Source of the DNA: Hydractinia symbiolongicarpus
Lineage: Eukaryota > Cnidaria > Hydrozoa > Anthoathecata > Hydractiniidae
Assembly: GCF_029227915.1 (NCBI RefSeq)
Contig: NC_079888.1
Span: 16,291,001 to 16,351,000, forward strand
DNA: 60,000 nt
Direction: 5' to 3'
Shown in pieces: positions 25,101 to 35,070 of the stretch (positions are counted from its first letter, which is position 1; each line of letters begins with the position of its first letter). The notes beneath the pieces are model-generated. The model saw only the letters and a list, made by a program, of their open reading frames with translations. It had not been told where the DNA came from and searched no databases. The position numbers were made by a program, and so were the translations under genes.

Positions 25101-25414
25101 TTAAGTGCTTTGTAATGGCTGCATTAATTTATGTTATGATATTGACGTTACATTAATGTTATTGACGTCGGGTGGTAACGTCAGAAGATTTAACATTTGA
25201 CACACTGACAGACTTTTAAATCTTGATTTTTTCAGCGATAGTATATCAAAGTTTATTCGTTGAAAATACCAAACAAACAAGACATATGTTTTAAAAAACT
25301 TACTAATTTGGTTTGGTTGATCATTTTCTTCACTGAAGGTAAAGCCATTCTGAGCTAACAACTTACACAAGTTGTTCCTTTCCAGAATGGAAACCCTGCT
25401 TTTCTTTCTCCTAC
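1224..25414 (-). CDS. FANCD2: FANCD2, Fanconi anaemia group D2 protein (34 exons, both ends incomplete)
   Basis: This gene encodes the nuclear scaffold that pairs with FANCI, is mono-ubiquitinated by the FANCL E3 complex and clamps DNA during interstrand-crosslink repair. I placed 34 GT-AG exons whose phases all agree, giving 3,584 coding bases (about 1,195 residues) against roughly 1,450 in human. The order of similarity blocks matches human from about residue 45 to about 1,240. Recognisable blocks include LLGIDILQ, DLPVVIKFF, GALVTH, GILDYIDN, IRKQLSST, SALFYDE and YQRLLQI. The initiator exon was not found: the most upstream exon (25304-25414) starts mid-codon. The last quarter continues past position 1. 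Exon coordinates are given in the three segment entries. Introns run from under 100 bp to several kb and carry many repeats. Family identity is secure; single splice borders may be off by a few bases. Confidence 0.95.
2620..2960. repeat. Dispersed repeat, diverged copy A
   Basis: This intronic block resembles 38,400-38,760 in collinear patches: CTAGTTGCA followed by TCT(A/G)ACATGCC, then a GTCGGGGCC/GTCAGGGCC patch, then TTAAAAGTTCAAAATGCG against TTAAAAAGTTCAAATTGCG. The two copies are well diverged. No coding frame persists. The class is unknown. Confidence 0.5.
3178..3480 (+). repeat. Two head-to-tail copies of a short SINE-like family
   Basis: Each copy opens with GATGGCCCGTGGATAAATCC or TAGCCCGTGGAAATATCC, continues CACGG(G)TTCGCCCGTTCTTTA, and closes with ACGCAGAGACAGACAGA followed by a TGGCTATTATTATAAGAGA tail (3178-3300 and 3301-3480). 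Further copies lie at 3590-3705 and 22790-22892 on the opposite strand. The CCGTGGATAAATCCACGG core is a near-perfect palindrome. The family has a fixed 3' tail, as non-autonomous retroelements do. No Pol III box was recognised. Confidence 0.7.
3590..3705 (-). repeat. Inverted copy of the GATGGCCCGTGG SINE-like family
   Basis: Read on the minus strand this gives AGTCCATGGCCCATGCAAAA, then ACGGGTTCGCCCGTTGTTTT and a GACAGACAAACG tail. It matches the pair at 3178-3480 in order and orientation, but reversed. Three copies in 530 bp inside one FANCD2 intron suggest nested or local insertion. Confidence 0.6.
5340..5720. repeat. Degenerate A/T-rich block with recurring GCGAA/TTCGC and GCAAAA words
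   Basis: The intron between FANCD2 exons 6275-6397 and 5172-5290 contains words such as TTCGCAAAATTAATTG, TTTGCGGAAAAATAAG and TCCGCGAAAAACG at irregular spacing. Similar low-complexity text recurs at 8,590-9,020 and 48,590-48,910. It looks like an old expanded repeat without a clear unit. The rest of 5,720-6,270 shows nothing recognisable. Confidence 0.35.
6838..7083. repeat. 21-bp tandem repeat, about 12 copies
   Basis: The unit TCTAGCACAACAATCGACTAG repeats every 21 bases (for example starts at 6903, 6924 and 6945). Single-base variants occur in a set order: TAACA/CACTCGA, CAATCGA, CAATCGA, CAATCAA, then one CGATCAA unit, then the same four again. This shows that a five-unit, 105-bp block was duplicated. 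The CTAG palindrome sits at each unit junction. The array is in the FANCD2 intron between exons 7519-7629 and 6275-6397. Confidence 0.95.
7441..7492. repeat. Short direct duplication
   Basis: The phrase CTAAACATTTGAGTAGCAAC followed by AAGT appears twice back to back just downstream of FANCD2 exon 7519-7629 in transcript order. It is a local tandem duplication of about 26 bp. Confidence 0.8.
7698..8128. mobile_element. Non-autonomous TIR element, family 1, copy B
   Basis: The left end TTAAAGCTTACATC and the reverse complement of the right end TTAAGGCTTACATC form an inverted pair, with TTAA at both borders. The interior is collinear with 41,217-41,663: both have a TTTTTATTTTTTTGAAAA patch, a T(T/C)TCGAGATAT patch, an AATTATGGT(G/A)A patch and a CAACTTTTCAAGCT/CAACCTTTCAAGCT patch followed by CATATG. 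About 431 bp, no ORF. It is a MITE-like deletion derivative. A TTAA border is typical of piggyBac-type insertion, but here TTAA could equally be part of the terminal repeat. Confidence 0.75.
8590..9020. repeat. A/T-rich degenerate repeat block
   Basis: Words such as GGAATTTAATTTGGCGGATG, GTGGAATTTAATACG, GAAATTTAACTTGGTGG and GGTAATTTAATTTGGC recur every 30-50 bp. This points to a decayed tandem or nested repeat in the FANCD2 intron between exons 9366-9442 and 8365-8446. An open minus-strand frame at 8593-8916 is low-complexity and is not a gene. A short (CT)n run follows near 9,075. Confidence 0.45.
9701..9790 (+). repeat. tRNA-like element (SINE head or tRNA relic)
   Basis: The text TAGCATAGTCAGTAAGGCAC resembles a Pol III box A with the D-arm. 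About 35 bases on, GGTTTGATCCCCACC resembles box B and the T-arm (consensus GGTTCGANTCC). Spacing fits a tRNA-derived head. It begins directly at the acceptor side of FANCD2 exon 9649-9700, so its antisense strand supplies the CTTCTTCCATAG acceptor of that exon. No functional cloverleaf is claimed, because the acceptor stem does not pair convincingly. Confidence 0.55.
11110..11340 (-). repeat. tRNA-like SINE remnant with box-B motif
   Basis: On the minus strand GGTGGATTGAATCCTGCTCA resembles a box B. On the plus strand GGCAGTGAGCAGGATTCAAT parallels GTCAGTGAGCGGGATTTGAT near 17,050, so the two are probably members of one family. The downstream 150 bp show no gene. It lies in a FANCD2 intron. 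Confidence 0.4.
12040..12125. repeat. CAT microsatellite joined to a conserved hairpin motif
   Basis: A run of CAT triplets leads into TTAACGTCCGTTTTCCATGC and then TAGCATGGGTTGGATGG. CCATGCTAGCATGG is a perfect 14-bp palindrome. From memory, a CAT run followed by TTAACGTCCG and this palindrome is a recurrent dispersed repeat in marine-invertebrate genomes, cephalopods especially. I cannot confirm the family name without a search. It is intronic in FANCD2. Confidence 0.55.
13503..14564 (-). CDS. FANCD2: FANCD2 exons flanking the ubiquitin-acceptor lysine
   Basis: Exon 14433-14564 (44 codons) begins EVVGALVTHVGSG and ends FNVFLK. Exon 13503-13775 (91 codons) begins GILDYIDNLS. Across the junction the protein reads VFLK then GILDYIDN, which corresponds to human VFVK-GILDYLDN, where the lysine is Lys561, the mono-ubiquitination site. 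The lysine codon is thus the last codon of its exon (14433-14435 on the minus strand) and glycine opens the next. The second exon also carries DDMYILIRKQLSST and GIIGGMTM, among the best conserved stretches of the family. The basic motif GKKRHGE follows near the end of the exon. Confidence 0.95.
14229..14247 (-). other. Poly-C/poly-G tract, possible G-quadruplex in the FANCD2 intron
   Basis: Ten C, two A and seven C on the plus strand give G7-TT-G10 in the FANCD2 pre-mRNA, in the intron between the two exons that flank the ubiquitin-acceptor junction. Four G3 runs could be drawn from it, so a quadruplex is possible but not demonstrated. Confidence 0.5.
15215..25414 (-). CDS. FANCD2: FANCD2 N-terminal segment (14 exons)
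   Basis: Exons in transcript order are 25304-25414, 23867-23922, 23715-23767, 22528-22578, 22349-22409, 21908-22057, 21122-21246, 20054-20141, 18894-18998, 18212-18300, 17869-17968, 16027-16062, 15680-15820 and 15215-15349. They code the N-terminal helical-repeat part of the protein. The first reads RRKKSRVSILERNN then LCKLLAQNGF, aligned with human residues near 45-60. SLVRILLGIDILQ and LVHRIVSHLRWLD match the human LIKLLLGIDILQ and LIVSQLKWLD blocks. The 36-bp exon at 16027-16062 is a microexon of 12 residues (ELESISSYKEQK). The exon at 15680 reads VLDLFVLLVLHSIKNRRK. Most donors are GTAAG-like. The basic run RRKK near the N-terminus agrees with the lysine-rich start of the vertebrate protein, part of which is missing here. 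Confidence 0.93.
17035..17265 (-). repeat. tRNA-derived SINE-like copy
   Basis: On the minus strand, GGGGACCGCGGATCAAATCC followed by CGC is a good box-B-like segment. It is flanked by AGTGAGCGGGATTTGATCCG on the other strand, shared in part with 11,110-11,170. A minus-strand ORF across 16944-17162 is an accident of this repeat. It lies in the FANCD2 intron between exons 17869-17968 and 16027-16062, which otherwise shows no gene. Confidence 0.45.
22790..22892 (-). repeat. Copy of the GATGGCCCGTGG SINE-like family
   Basis: Read on the minus strand it gives GGCCTGTGGATAAATCAAC, then GTGTGTCGCTAGTTGAGGTA, then GCACAGACACGGACAGAATA and GGTTATTATATAGAGA. The order matches the copy at 3178-3300, which has the same GTGTGTCCCGCTACTTAAAG patch. 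It is intronic in FANCD2. Confidence 0.6.
24100..24560 (+). repeat. Dispersed repeat, family 3, copy A
   Basis: It shares ordered blocks with 56,900-57,235: AGTCTGCAAAACTGCACTTA followed by CAGG and GAACAGAC, then TTCAAACAATTTTAAAAAAG and AAACCC, then the poly-T-CTGTATAAATT patch, then TTTGAGCCGC against TTTAAGCCAC. It also contains ATCAGTTCGAATCCTCTTA, a good box-B-like segment at about 24,230-24,250, so a tRNA-like part may be nested here. The rest of the 25.3-23.9 kb intron shows no gene. Confidence 0.6.
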
Positions 25415-27685
25415 CTATATGTAAATAAAAAATTTAAGTCATTTCCCTTTTCTTTTCTGTCTTTTTTTGCAGGGAGGGGGAAACACATTTTCTCTTAATG
25501 AATCTTCCCTTAAACATTACAGCCTTTTTTGGTTTTTCCAAAAACATAAAACAATAAAACATAAATAGAATATTAATTATTACAAAAAAATTTTCAAATT
25601 TCAATGAAGTAATTTAGTCCAAAAAGGATATTTCTTGTCACTTTTTTGGTCTACTGACTATCGAATTCTCATATAAGTCCAAGAACTTGTAACGAAGTTG
25701 TACAGTTCATAAGGTGCAAAAGGTTTGACCTGATCTATCAAGAGTAACTGGTAAAAATAAAAAAAATGTTTGTAAGCTGCATTGTTTTTGGGTGATTTTC
25801 TCCCCAGGCCTCTTGAATTGTCTTACACTGAAATCTGAGCGAATATCACTATGTAACTACATGCATCAAATCTTTGCAAAATTTTAAATTTTAAATACAA
25901 AATAACTAACTACAAAACTTGGGTCATAGTACAGTTGTGTCCTTCACAAAAAACCCAAAGTGAACAAAGAAGAACTTATCAAATATAAAGTCCTGGTCAG
26001 ACACCAACTAAGTTGTAGAAATATCATAAATCATGCGTAATTCATGGAAAAAATTCCCAAGGTTATTTTATTGTTTTTTTCATATATTTTATACAAAACA
26101 TGTTTTTTTTATTTGATAGCATATAATTAGACATTATTTATAATTTAGTAGTAAAAAACAGAAACCTTAAAAAACAAACAATGACACTAAACTTAAATCA
26201 TTAGTTTTTGAATTACGATAGGCTGTTTTTAATCTCGAAAAAATGCAATTACCAGCAAATAATTAGTATGCGACATTGAAAAAGGAGAGATTGATGTTCC
26301 AAAAGTCATTTCAAAATATCTATCCTATTTTTTGGAAGACAAGATTTCAGGAGATCAAATTTACCTTCAAAAAAATAAGTCTATCAGCTAAGATATTATA
26401 TTTGCCATTACTACTGAACAACAAATACCAGCAAATTATCTTAAACCTTCTAGAACATTGTGTGAGCTAGCCTATCTAATAGAGACCAAACTCACTTTTG
26501 AAGTAAATAGAGATAAAAATACTACGCCATATGGAATAAAAAACAATCCTATAACTTGGGTAGTGGTGTATAGCTTTTGAAACTTCAACATGTAGCAAGG
26601 AATTAATTCCTCCAATCAAGAGAAATAGAAGATTCGACATTGAGCCTTATAGAAAGAGACCCAAGATAAACAACTTGCACAAACAATTTTGGATTAAAGT
26701 TATCTTTTGAATTTTTCCATGCAATTGGTAAATTCATAAAAGAATCTAGAAGTCCATATGTTTTACCCTGGGCAATATCTTGGCTAAATTCTAATACAGA
26801 ATAATAACTGGGAAAAATTACAAGATGTAAACGCTACTCAGTGTGGCCTTTAAAATACTGTGCTTAGTAGTTAATGGCACAGCTATTAAATATTAAAGAA
26901 GTTACTCGTATCATTTAATCAGACTTAAATGTTATTAATAATAAATTTAAATGAATTTAAAAATCAATTTTATTCTTATTGCATTCGAATCGGTAATCTT
27001 AGACTATATAGAGATTGGTTACCTGAAATTGGAAATTTTTTATCATCCAAATTATGCACAATGGATGCAAAAGTTACACAGAAAAAGGCTTAGCTGTTGG
27101 CATGGTCTGAGACATTTTTGGCTCTATTACCTATCTGTCTTTACAATAAGAAAGTTGATATGGCTGGGGATTTAAAGTATCCTCTTACCCATTACCAATA
27201 TTACTTAGTCATGTAGATTGAACAATGGTTGTCTCCATTGATCTTTTTTACGTCAACAATACGTTCTATTGTTGATACTAAGTTCTCTCTTCATTTGTAG
27301 TTTGGTCTACCTACCACTTTTAGCAAAATATCCATTTATCTTTTTTTTAAAAATTCTGGACAGGAAAATTGAAAGTCATACATTTTGTTTCTCATCCATA
27401 AAACCATGCCTCTATTAATCAGAGAGTTTTCTTATATCATATTTCAGGACCAAGACATAATGTCCTTGAAAGCTGGGGACATGACTTAAGAAATATCAGT
27501 TTTAAGAATCTGTATGGCAATATCTTGTTCGAAGCTAGGAGAATGCCAACCTACAATTTAAGAGAAAACTCTTTTATTGCCTATTTTTCTTAAAAAAGGC
27601 ATGATGGTAAGACGTTAAAAACAGTGGAACCGCTTTTATGCTGTTTATGCAAAAAAGCATATTCGCATCAATAGCATGGTAGAAA

Positions 27686-27796
27686 TATACAGCTGATACT
27701 GATGTCTTAATTATTTCACTTAGTTTTTTTGCTTCATTAAATGACCAAATAAATTTATGGTTAGAAGCTGGTTTGCACAAAATTGTTTGGAAAGCT
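27686..27796 (+). pseudogene. Decayed mobile-element ORF fragment with an ADTDVLII motif
   Basis: A plus-strand frame reads TADTDVLIISLSFFASL then NDQINLWLEAG and LHKIVWKA. This resembles the SPDTDVLVL...LWLQFGTGKK stretch seen in large uncharacterised, probably transposon-borne, proteins that are abundant in cnidarian genomes. Upstream text from about 26,280 keeps short open pieces in shifting frames, including FWKTRFQEIKFTFKKIS and a later SGPRHNVLESWGHDL-like piece. The frame is interrupted and cannot make a protein. The family link is from memory and uncertain. Confidence 0.35.
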
Positions 27797-30700
27797 GGAT
27801 GATGTAGTGTATAGGTCACTCACTGCACATTACTGTTATCACTGCTTTCAGTCAAAGGGGAAGATTCAACCTTAACCATATAAATGTTTGGAAAAAAGTG
27901 AAAAAACGTAGAAGGGTTTTTAGATACTTACAATACTATTTACTAACAATATTATTTAAAATGTACCCCCATGATAAAACATTAAAACCCATTTTTATGA
28001 TAATTAATCTCAATCTCAAAAATCGGTTATATTATCAACGTTCATTTTGTAATAAGAATAACAGCTAATAGTTTAAGACAAGGCAAGCCATGTAAAATAC
28101 GCACATTCATCTATTCCATGCGTTAAGACAGAAGAACAATAAAAACAAAATTATAATCAGGAAATGGTTATCATCAGTTTTACCCTATTCACCCGAGTTG
28201 TCACCTATAAATTGTGGATGGATTTTTAATAAACATTAACATTACAAGATGTCACCAAAGTCGCTTGATATATATTTTTAAACGTAATAATGTAGAGATC
28301 GCTGGGGAAGGTATGAAAATTACAAAGACAATTGTCTTTTATCTACAGTAACCGTTCAGTTTATTTAGGTTGGTTTTATTTCTTTTAAAAAATCTTAATA
28401 AAACGAATGAGAACAATCTATTGATAATAAATTATAACAAAATGAGCAGCACATTTGACTTTTATAAAGGAGAATTTTTTTAGTTTATTTATGAACTTAA
28501 ACAGTATCTTTTTTTCTTTAATTTGTGATTGTAACAATATTAAGATGAATTAGGGAGACAAATTGACACTTTTAAGGATACTTTGCTGCAAACGAAAATA
28601 AAGAAATAAAAAAATCAGGATAATTAAGGAGAAAACCAATTTTAGTTGTCTATCTTTATTGTTACATACTGTCGTTATTACTGTCATACTGTCTTATTTT
28701 ACTGGTGATGAACAATCCATGAACACATTTCCAAAAAAATTAGCAACAGAAAAAATAGGAAATAAGTAGAAATTAAGAAGAACAGCTATTTCAATTTTTT
28801 TAAGCATATACAAGTACTTTTAAGGAGTTTTTGTTCTTCTAGGGTTATTTAAGGAATTTAAGGAGGAATGGTCACCCTGCTATACAGCCTGAAATTTCAT
28901 ACCCATTAACATTTATATTTTACCAACATTATAGCTCCCTAGATGCAAACAAATTTCAAACTTCACACTTTAATCTGAAAATGAAAATCGTTTATTCATC
29001 TTTGAAGAGGTAGTTAGGGGTCTAACTTGTACTCCTTCTAAAAAAGTGTTAAAATTGTGAATCCCTGTGTTTTATCAATTGTTCTATCAACTTCAATAAT
29101 AGCCGTCCAGTTGTGTGCTACGCAAGCTTTTTTTACATAATTTCTGATTATGAAAAAAAAAATAATAAGACAATTCCATTCTCATAGATGGTTTGAAAAC
29201 AATTGGCAGGAATTTAATTTTACAGAAGGCAGATTTTAAGCACTTTTGGGAAAACATAATCTATATATTAATACGCCTTGTGTGGCGTTATACTAAAATT
29301 TACTAAGTTAAAAAACGCAAATCAGGAGATCACTATTTAAACATTTTATTATTATTTTTTAATACTTTAAAAAATAAAACTCTGTTTTCTTATTTTATTT
29401 AAACTAATTTATTTATGTTTTAAATGTTTTTTTTTTTGTTTTAACATGCCCTGTGGGGGTCATTATAGATAGAATAATTTACAATGTGCGCGTCATATCT
29501 CACAAAAACAAGCTGTTTTTTCAACTGAAAAAGGAAACCGAAGCGAAGAAGGTGGTCTATTTTTTTTCAAAGTAATTCTAAAAAACTTTCAAACTGTTTA
29601 CTTATTGTGAGGTTAGCTTAAAGCTTATTTGTTTTTCTATATTTTCTATTTTTGTGTTCTGGGACCGAGGTTGTATCGCATTCGAATATGAATGTAATTC
29701 GAATCTAAAATATAAAAAAACAAACTGTTGTTGTCAAACGAAGTGTTGTCAGAAAAAATTTTTAAAACAAAGAAAAACGTACAATGATATACATTACCAA
29801 TTTGTTCTCTTTGGGATAAAACGACATTTATTAATCGAAGCAAAAAACTGGTTGGACTTTTATTCAGAGAACCCTATCTAGCAAACTAATGAGAAAGCGA
29901 AGGAAAATCAGGTGTGTGTTGTTCAAATTATTTGATAAAGAAATGAATTTTGGTGCAAAACAAATTTTAAGCCGTTTCTTTCTGAGCTCTTTTTCTCCAT
30001 AAATATTAAGTTTGTTGTTGTGTCTTGAGCTGGGAAATATTTTCTTTTAGCACCTATCTTGTAGGAATATACTATGAAATGGGCCAGAAGTTTAGAATAT
30101 CCTAAGAAAACGTCTAAGCTTAATAGTCTGTTTTAAATATGAACATTGTTTGACGCATAAAATTGATTAGAATTTTTTTCTGTCTCAGCAATGGGCCTTT
30201 ACATGTAGAAATTGCCATTAGCTAGCTATAGTAACTTATAGCAGGATTTATTTTATTAAGACATTGCATATTTTCATGCCATAGTCATGCTAAGAACATA
30301 TTAAGAATAATAAGAATAGCATTTGTCAAAAAGATTAAGAACATCAACGCTGAAATGAAAACTGTTTTTAACACTACAGACTGTGTGACTTGGTGCTGAT
30401 GTCGTTAAAATAAACCTAAACCTAAAACCTATACTTATATCAATGTTTACATCTGTTAGGTTACGATAGTTTAAAATACATTTGAATCCAAAATGCTGCA
30501 TTGTTATCTTCTTTGATTTTATGCATGATTTTCTTATTACAAGTTTAGGTCTTTTAATATTTTGGATTGAAATATTTAAGTAGATATATAATATACCAAA
30601 TGATTCCAGTTTGTTATATTAATCTTTTATGTGTTTTCAACTATCATTTCTTACATTTTGAGTATAACTTTGGAAGGGTTGCTGTATGCAATATGGACTA

Positions 30701-30951
30701 AATAGCTGATTTTGCATGACTTAACTAAAAATGCTGGATTTTTTTTTAATGTTTGGTTTATTTTTTTCCCTGGTGTACTACTGGAATGGCAAAGCAAGTA
30801 TATAGTTTTACCGTGCTTCGCTTTTTACATAACGGTTGTTAAACGCCATTAAATTTTTTTAAACATTTTTCATTTTTATTTTATAATTTTTTTTGATGTT
30901 TTGTTTCAGCAGTTATAAACAATCTGCTTATAAAACAATGCAGATTGTGAG

Positions 30952-31028
30952 CAACCTTGATCCTAGGGCTTTTTTTCTCGTTTTGCCATCCCAATATAAA
31001 AGAGACAAAGAGCTCGGGATCAAGGTTG
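30952..31028. repeat. 77-bp inverted-repeat hairpin
   Basis: CAACCTTGATCC at 30952-30963 pairs perfectly with GGATCAAGGTTG at 31017-31028 across a 53-bp loop, with further partial pairing (AGGGCT against GAGCTCG). The half-site GGATCAAGGTTC recurs alone at about 38,375. It may be a miniature foldback element. Confidence 0.6.
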
Positions 31029-34000
31029 AAATGTGAGTTTTGAAAATTCAAATTACTGTGTTGTATGTTTTTGTTTGGTATCCCTTACATCAGTTTAATG
31101 AGAGATTGAGAGGATTCTCCCACGAGTAATCAGCTAGCTTTTAAATTATTATCAAAATTGCTAAATTTAATGAGGTATCTGGATGGAAAAAAGTATTAAA
31201 ATTCTTGTGTGTTAACAAATGTAAATCAAAGCTGTTTACAAAAATAATGAATTTAAGTTTAATAATATTTCCGATTGTTTAACAACAACACCATATTTTA
31301 GAATTTGATTTGATTCATTGGATTGCAGAGCTAATTGGAGGATGATATTAAAGACAATTAATTCTGATATATATCACAACCAAATCTCGGTATAGGTTAC
31401 GGTAATAGCAAAGCATGGTTTTCCTTTGTTACGTGGTGTCATTCGTAAAGAGTGAGCCAATGACATACATTTTTAGGACTTACGTACAGGTCACTTTGGT
31501 TACACTCATAAGCGCAAGAAATGAACACATAAAATTTGGTACTTATTACAAAAATACCAATGGGTTTGTTTACAAAAGAGAACAGCCTCGATGTTGTTTG
31601 ATGTTGTTCTTACAGGTAGCTTAACTACTATAGTTACATTTAGGATTAAACTGGCATTTATTACTTAATACTCAGTAAAATAGGTCAAGTTTGAATATTA
31701 AACTTTTTCGCTATAGCTAGCTAGACTAAGCATGAAAGGACATGGGTGAGCTTTTTAGCTTGGTTAAAAGTCAAAACTTAAAGAGGAAAATTACATCACA
31801 TTTTTTAAAATTATACTACACATATTTGAGAACACCTGCATGAAAATGCATTGTTCATCAAAGGAAATTTTTAAGGTTTAAAACCCATGTCTCACAGTAA
31901 CATTTTCATTCTTATCCTAATGTTAATACATAAGCTATGCAACAACTTTTGCAGGAAAATAAAAACACATCAAGAGAAAAAGTTTGTTATTAAAATATTA
32001 TAAATTAATTTCAAACCGATTAGTCCCTGCAGTCATTTTGGTGTCAGCGGTATGAAAAACTATGCTAAAACTATACTAAGTAAAAGTCCTATTACTTCAG
32101 TAAAAATTGAAATAATGACTTGAAACTTAGTATTACATGTTTTTAGACCAGTTTGATGAAATGAACCCCAAAATTTTTTTTACTACTATCATAGTTTCTG
32201 AGTTCTTAATTTTGGCCATTTTTGGAGACGCTGATAAACTTTTTTTGACAGCATATCAATTTTGACAAGCCATGTGTACAGAAAACACTAAGTGATTCTC
32301 AGGATTAAAAATAATTCAAACAGATAAAATGTGTCCCAGGTTTAGGACCAAATACCTTATCCGGCTCAGAGAAAGTGGGAATGTGCTTCTAAAGCACAGT
32401 GCTAAATACATTATCTAAATTTTATGCCGTATAAATACAAAGTGGTTAGAAAGTTATTTTTTTGTCCACCTGGATCTGCAACACATTTACTTTGCACTAA
32501 CCGCCTAGTCTGGTGCCACTCACAATTAATTTTTGAATATCCACAGGAACTTTTTATGCAAAATGAAAAATGATAAACAACTGTATTTGCTTTGCAGAAG
32601 TAATAATAGGCTTTATCTTTATCATAAGTCCTGTGAATGTTGGTTTATGAAAAAGATATTATACCCTTAATGTTATAAGCGCTCCACTGGATTTGTAACA
32701 CATTACACAAGTGTCCTCCATGTGAAACAGTTTACGCTTTACTAAGTCTTAACCTGAAGACTTTAGGTCTTCCCACTTCAAGCGAATATTACTTCTGGCT
32801 ATACTTTCCCAAATTTTGTTATTTCATAAAAGAAAACTGAAAATCTACAAAATTATTTATATATGCAGAAATTTATTTATGAAATATAGGTTTCAGTTTG
32901 TTGTGGAAACATGTTTACCAACATGCAATGTCACGCATACCTAACTAGCTATATTCTCAAGTCTTGAATGTTCACTGTATGGGAGGTCCAAATAACTACC
33001 TAGCTATTTTTATTTAAAATGACAGAATGCCTTGAAAAATCTTTTGTGCAGCTAGCTACATTAAAGTAATATATTTAGCTCTTGTACTTTATCATTTATC
33101 CAGATGTGACCATCCCTCATCATCAGACATGGCATTTCTTTGCATGTCTTTAGTTTCAAGCCATGATCCCTGAGCTTCCAACCGCATCTCAGTCACAAGT
33201 TTCAGCGCTAGCCAAAATGACGGACAACGTCGAGGAACTCTGGGTAATTTTGAAAAAAATGTGGTTCTGCCTTATGATTTTCAGATATTTGCTGCTGGTA
33301 TCAGCATATTTTGGCCTTCGGGTGCCACACCTCCGTATATATAGGAGTTATTTATCTTTAACAGATTTTAAACTAAAGAATGTTTCTAGGTGTAGGGCTT
33401 ATAAGACCTTCCAACATTGAAATCTTGCAATAAGACATGGAAATATAGTGTCTTAAACTTAAACTGAAGGTCAGGCACAAAGCTCCACACACCTCAACTT
33501 TTAAAGGTCATTAAAATGTCAACTTAAACTCTCTTTGAATCATTTTCAAGGTTTGGCAGGTCATGTAGGTATCCATAATATATATATTTTTTTATTTGTA
33601 CATTGTTAATGGAACTGCAGGCAAACCTCTACAATGCTACAATCGCTACAATGCTACAACTGTTACCAACCACTGATTGCTAGAAGGCTAAAATGTTATG
33701 ATCCTGTAAAAGAACAAAGACATTGCATTGCTGGTCAAAGCATCGTAGCATTATGCTATATGTTAAAGATATAGGTATGTTTCTAACAGGAGACGGAATT
33801 AAAGATCTTTTTTGAATTTAAAATAAAACTTTGTGCATGTAATGTTTTCGAAACTACTTATCATTTTTTTGTTGTATATAATCAAAAAAAAAAAATCTAC
33901 AACAAATAAACTGAAAAAAAAATGATTATAATTAAAATTATAAGTAAAACAAATATTTTGTTTGTATGAGAGTTAATGACAGACAGGTCTAGCTGCATCC

Positions 34001-34439
34001 CTGGGACTAGGTTCATGGTAAAAAAAAGTATTAAAGGTGCTTACCGTGATTAGCTCCCTCGCCAAAACTGCCATCTCTTTTTTGTTGAATTGATTTCACC
34101 ATTACGTATGATTGATTACTCCTGACAAATAATGATTATAAAGGCATATTATTTGTCAATTAGATAGCTAGATAGATAGATGTAAATATATTTTACATGA
34201 ATAGTCTTGCAAATATAGAATAAATGAATGAATTAATGAATGAAATAAACATATATTTCAGTTCACTAGGAGATAAATACATTATTGATTAAAAATTATG
34301 CCCTAGTAAACCCTGGAAACTGCCAAAGTTAGCAGAGCTTGAAGTATGACAGCCACCGTGGACAATACAAAACACACAACTTACTCAGACAACACTAGAA
34401 GACAGACAAGCGAGAAAATGTGAAAATATTGCAAGTGCA

Positions 34440-34740
34440 AATCCCCCCCCAAAAATGGTGTGAAAGTGATTGTGAACATAGAGGAATACACCCTGTCTAT
34501 TATTTTCAGGAGGGGCCATGGCTTAGATGGAAAGTATTTAATGCTCATTTTGAGCTATACAGACCCAATTTGGGTCCACACACTACCAGACAACTCCCAG
34601 CAACAACCAACAGTGCACACAGTGTGCTATCTTCCTAATTTTCATCACATGGTTTGGGTTAACCTGTGGCTATGGTAACATCCACTTTCTCATATTAAAT
34701 TGCTATCTAAGGGAATCAAACCCCGGTCTCACACACATGA
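34440..34740 (-). repeat. Possible tRNA-derived repeat with box-B-like end
   Basis: On the minus strand GAGACCGGGGTTTGATTCCC at 34,712-34,731 resembles the T-arm of a tRNA gene. The 250 bp to its left contain GGGGCCATGGCTTAGATGG and two overlapping plus-strand frames that look accidental. It is probably a SINE relic. Confidence 0.35.
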
Positions 34741-34879
34741 TATGATCTACATTATTTTTCATGATTACAAAATTTTTATTATTTTTAACTTTTATTTTAC
34801 GAGGGAAGACTGTGGGGATAGAAGTAGCTAGATAAATCGCGAAGAAAAATAAATAGTTTGAAGATATTAGTAGGTACAC

Positions 34880-35070
34880 TAGTTTGTGCTGCAAGGGGCT
34901 GATATTATGGGAGGAGGGGGGATGGGGGGGATACAAAGGACATGGCAGTGGAACACATGAATAGCACATTCAACAGTCTTGGTCATGAATGAAGTGCGAT
35001 CGCACGCGCACGCCTCCGCACACACCATGTGAAATTCAGGCACACACCTTGTTCTACTTCGTACACACGC
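34880..35070. other. G-rich and CpG-containing patch
   Basis: A G-rich run (GGGAGGAGGGGGGATGGGGG) is followed by GCGATCGCACGCGCACGCC, which is unusually CpG-rich for this window. It could be a regulatory island or part of a repeat. No start codon with a plausible downstream exon was found. Confidence 0.25.

Noticed and set aside
33163-33420. 85-codon plus-strand ORF in the intergenic gap
   Set aside because: No recognisable family, no supporting neighbouring exons, and a length expected by chance in this amount of sequence.
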